Source: Sphingomonas sp. CCH9-E2
GTDB lineage: Bacteria > Pseudomonadota > Alphaproteobacteria > Sphingomonadales > Sphingomonadaceae
Direction: 5' to 3'
Length of the DNA stretch: 64,000 bases
NCBI RefSeq assembly: GCF_001557215.1
Contig: NZ_LSJM01000230.1
Coordinates: 1 to 64,000, forward strand
The translations under genes were made by a program, and so were the position numbers. Positions within the stretch are counted from its first letter, which is position 1, and every line of letters starts with the position of its first letter. Positions 62,610 through 64,000 of the stretch are shown piece by piece. A model generated the notes under the pieces. It saw only the letters and a list, made by a program, of their open reading frames with translations, was not told where the DNA came from and made no database searches.

Positions 62610-64000
62610 TTACTGGCCGAAGCCGGGCTCGGCGGCGCGGCTCACGGCTTCCCGGGCGGCGGCGAACAGCGCGCCGGCCTTCGCCTCGCATTCGCGCTGT
62701 TCATAGTCCGGGTCGCTGTCGGCGACGATGCCGGCGCCGGCGGTGACGTGCATCGTCCCCTCTTTCACGATCGCGGTGCGCAGGACGATGCAGCTGTCCA
62801 TCGATCCGTCGGGCGAGAAATAGCCGACGCCCCCGGCATAGGGGCCGCGCTGGTCGCGTTCCAGCTCTGCAATGATCTCGCACGCGCGGACCTTGGGCGC
62901 GCCGCTCACGGTTCCGGCGGGGAAGCCCGCGAACAGTGCGTCGAGTGCATCGGCGTCGGGGCGCAGCCGACCCACCACGTTCGAGACGATGTGCATGACA
63001 TGGCTGTAGAATTCGACGGTGTAGCTGTCGGTAACGGTGACCGATCCGGCCTGTGCCACCCGGCCGACATCGTTGCGCCCGAGGTCGAGCAGCATGAGAT
63101 GTTCGGCGCGTTCCTTGGCATCGGCGAGCAGGCTGGTTCGGTTCGCCTCGTCTTCCTCGCGCGACTTTCCACGCGGACGCGTGCCGGCGATCGGACGGAT
63201 CGTCACCTCTCCATCGCGGACGCGGACCAGGATTTCGGGGCTCGACCCGGTCAGGGCAAAGCCGGGCAGGTCGAGGAAGTATAGGAAGGGCGAGGGGTTC
63301 ACGCGGCGCAGCGCGCGATACAACTCGATCGGCGGAAGCGCGAAGGGTGCGGTGAAGCGCTGGGCGAGGACGACCTGAAAGATGTCGCCCGCGGTGATGT
63401 ATTCGCGGGCGCGGTCCACCATCGCGGCATAGTCGCTGGCCGGCACGACCGGTTGCGGCACCACGTCCACCGCCTCGGCCGTGGCGCGCGGCGGCAGCGG
63501 GGCGGCGGCGAGGCGCGCGGCGGTCGCCTCGATCCGGTCGGCGGCGGTGTCGATCTGCTGCTCGGGATCGCGCGCTGGATCAGGCCAGATCGGCGCGACG
63601 AGAAACAGCGAATCCGCCAGCCGGTCGAAGATCAGGATCACCGTCGGCCGCACGAAGATCATGTCGGGTAACCCGAGCGCGTCATTGGCGGCGCGGGGCA
63701 GCGTTTCCACCAGCCCGATCGTCTCATAGCCGAAATAGCCGACCAGACAGGCCAGCGCCCGGGGCAGTTCCGCCGGTACGTCGATGCGGCACGACTGAAC
63801 CAGCGACCGGAACGCGTCGAGCGTCGCAGCATCCGCCTGGACGAATGCGTCGCGGTCGGTGAGCCAGTTCGGATTGACCTCGGCAGCCTGGCCCTGCGCA
63901 CGGAAGACGAGGTCCGGGGCTAGGCCAATCATGCTGTGACGGCCGCGCACCGCGCCGCCTTCAACCGATTCCAGCAGAAAGTCGCCGCGGCCCGGCTCGA
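62610..64000 (-). CDS. trpE: Anthranilate synthase component I (5' end outside the window)
   Basis: Makes anthranilate from chorismate with the TrpG glutaminase. The visible 463 codons include RGDFLLESVEGGAVRGRHSM near the edge, where the tryptophan-binding region begins. The catalytic chorismate-binding domain has SPFLYFLDLPGFALTGSSPE, IAGTRPRGKSREEDEANR, LMLLDLGRNDVGRVA, FAGFPAGTVSGAPKVRA and GGVGYFSPDGSMDSCIVLRT. The frame continues past base 64000, so the gene's start, including most of the feedback site, is not in view. Together with the DAHP synthase gene it places aromatic amino acid synthesis at this end. Confidence 0.96.
   Translation of the reverse strand, partial: EPGRGDFLLESVEGGAVRGRHSMIGLAPDLVFRAQGQAAEVNPNWLTDRDAFVQADAATLDAFRSLVQSCRIDVPAELPRALACLVGYFGYETIGLVETLPRAANDALGLPDMIFVRPTVILIFDRLADSLFLVAPIWPDPARDPEQQIDTAADRIEATAARLAAAPLPPRATAEAVDVVPQPVVPASDYAAMVDRAREYITAGDIFQVVLAQRFTAPFALPPIELYRALRRVNPSPFLYFLDLPGFALTGSSPEILVRVRDGEVTIRPIAGTRPRGKSREEDEANRTSLLADAKERAEHLMLLDLGRNDVGRVAQAGSVTVTDSYTVEFYSHVMHIVSNVVGRLRPDADALDALFAGFPAGTVSGAPKVRACEIIAELERDQRGPYAGGVGYFSPDGSMDSCIVLRTAIVKEGTMHVTAGAGIVADSDPDYEQRECEAKAGALFAAAREAVSRAAEPGFGQ

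Overview
The window is a GC-rich, densely packed chromosomal segment. It most likely comes from a sphingomonad (Alphaproteobacteria, Sphingomonadaceae). Grounds for this are a complete Entner-Doudoroff operon in the order zwf-pgl-edd-glk-eda, the ETF-ubiquinone oxidoreductase / ispE / ilvD / rnpB neighbourhood, a class II DAHP synthase, a TonB-dependent receptor and G/C-rich palindromic dispersed repeats. No phage, insertion sequence, CRISPR array or tRNA gene was recognised.

Layout. 0-4.5 kb: queG with a small membrane protein, a Na-efflux-like ABC exporter, then a 5'-truncated mutL joined to a long inverted repeat. 4.6-6 kb: the rpsF-rpsR-rplI operon on the minus strand with a strong terminator and a possible S6:S18-type leader. 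6-12.7 kb: two secreted proteins of unknown role, then fabD-fabG-(hypothetical)-acpP-fabF-mltG for fatty acid and cell wall synthesis. 12.7-19.7 kb: an MFS transporter and the Entner-Doudoroff operon. 19.8-24.3 kb: argC, an SH3-only protein, a MarR regulator, secG, pyrG and an hsp20 gene. 24.3-30.4 kb: a TonB-dependent receptor, a compositionally distinct orphan gene, lolC/E-lolD and a glutathione peroxidase. 30.5-37 kb: dnaE, an acyl-CoA ligase, a DUF4199-like protein and a membrane-anchored LuxR-type regulator. 37-43.3 kb: a double-AAA ATPase, a PA0069-type radical SAM protein, moaB, a lytic transglycosylase and a UDG-superfamily protein. 43.4-52.3 kb: ETF-QO, a TPR protein, ispE, an enoyl-CoA hydratase, N-formylglutamate amidohydrolase, ilvD, a lipoprotein, a DUF2306-like protein and RNase P RNA. 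52.3-60.4 kb: a Sel1-repeat/CHAT peptidase, HscC-type Hsp70 and J-like membrane protein set. 60.4-64 kb: a class II DAHP synthase carrying an N-terminal helix-turn-helix, a small secreted protein and trpE, which runs off the window.

The most interesting region is 52.3-60.4 kb. A very large exported Sel1-repeat protein ending in a CHAT (caspase-like) domain with an intact His/Cys pair is followed by an HscC-family Hsp70 and a membrane protein whose N-terminus looks like a J domain but lacks HPD. E. coli hscC also sits near J-domain and Sel1-repeat genes, so this looks like a variant of that module in which the Sel1 partner has gained a protease domain.

The second is the HTH-DAHP synthase gene, whose upstream region holds two matching palindromes (TTACCC-N5-GGGTAA type) flanking a -10-like TATACT. 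This suggests an enzyme gene carrying its own repressor. Other readable signals are a sigma32-type promoter plus ROSE-like RNA thermometer upstream of hsp20, and two consecutive genes (the TPR protein and ispE) that apparently start at non-canonical codons (ATT and CTG). Everything here is read by eye from sequence; no database search was run.
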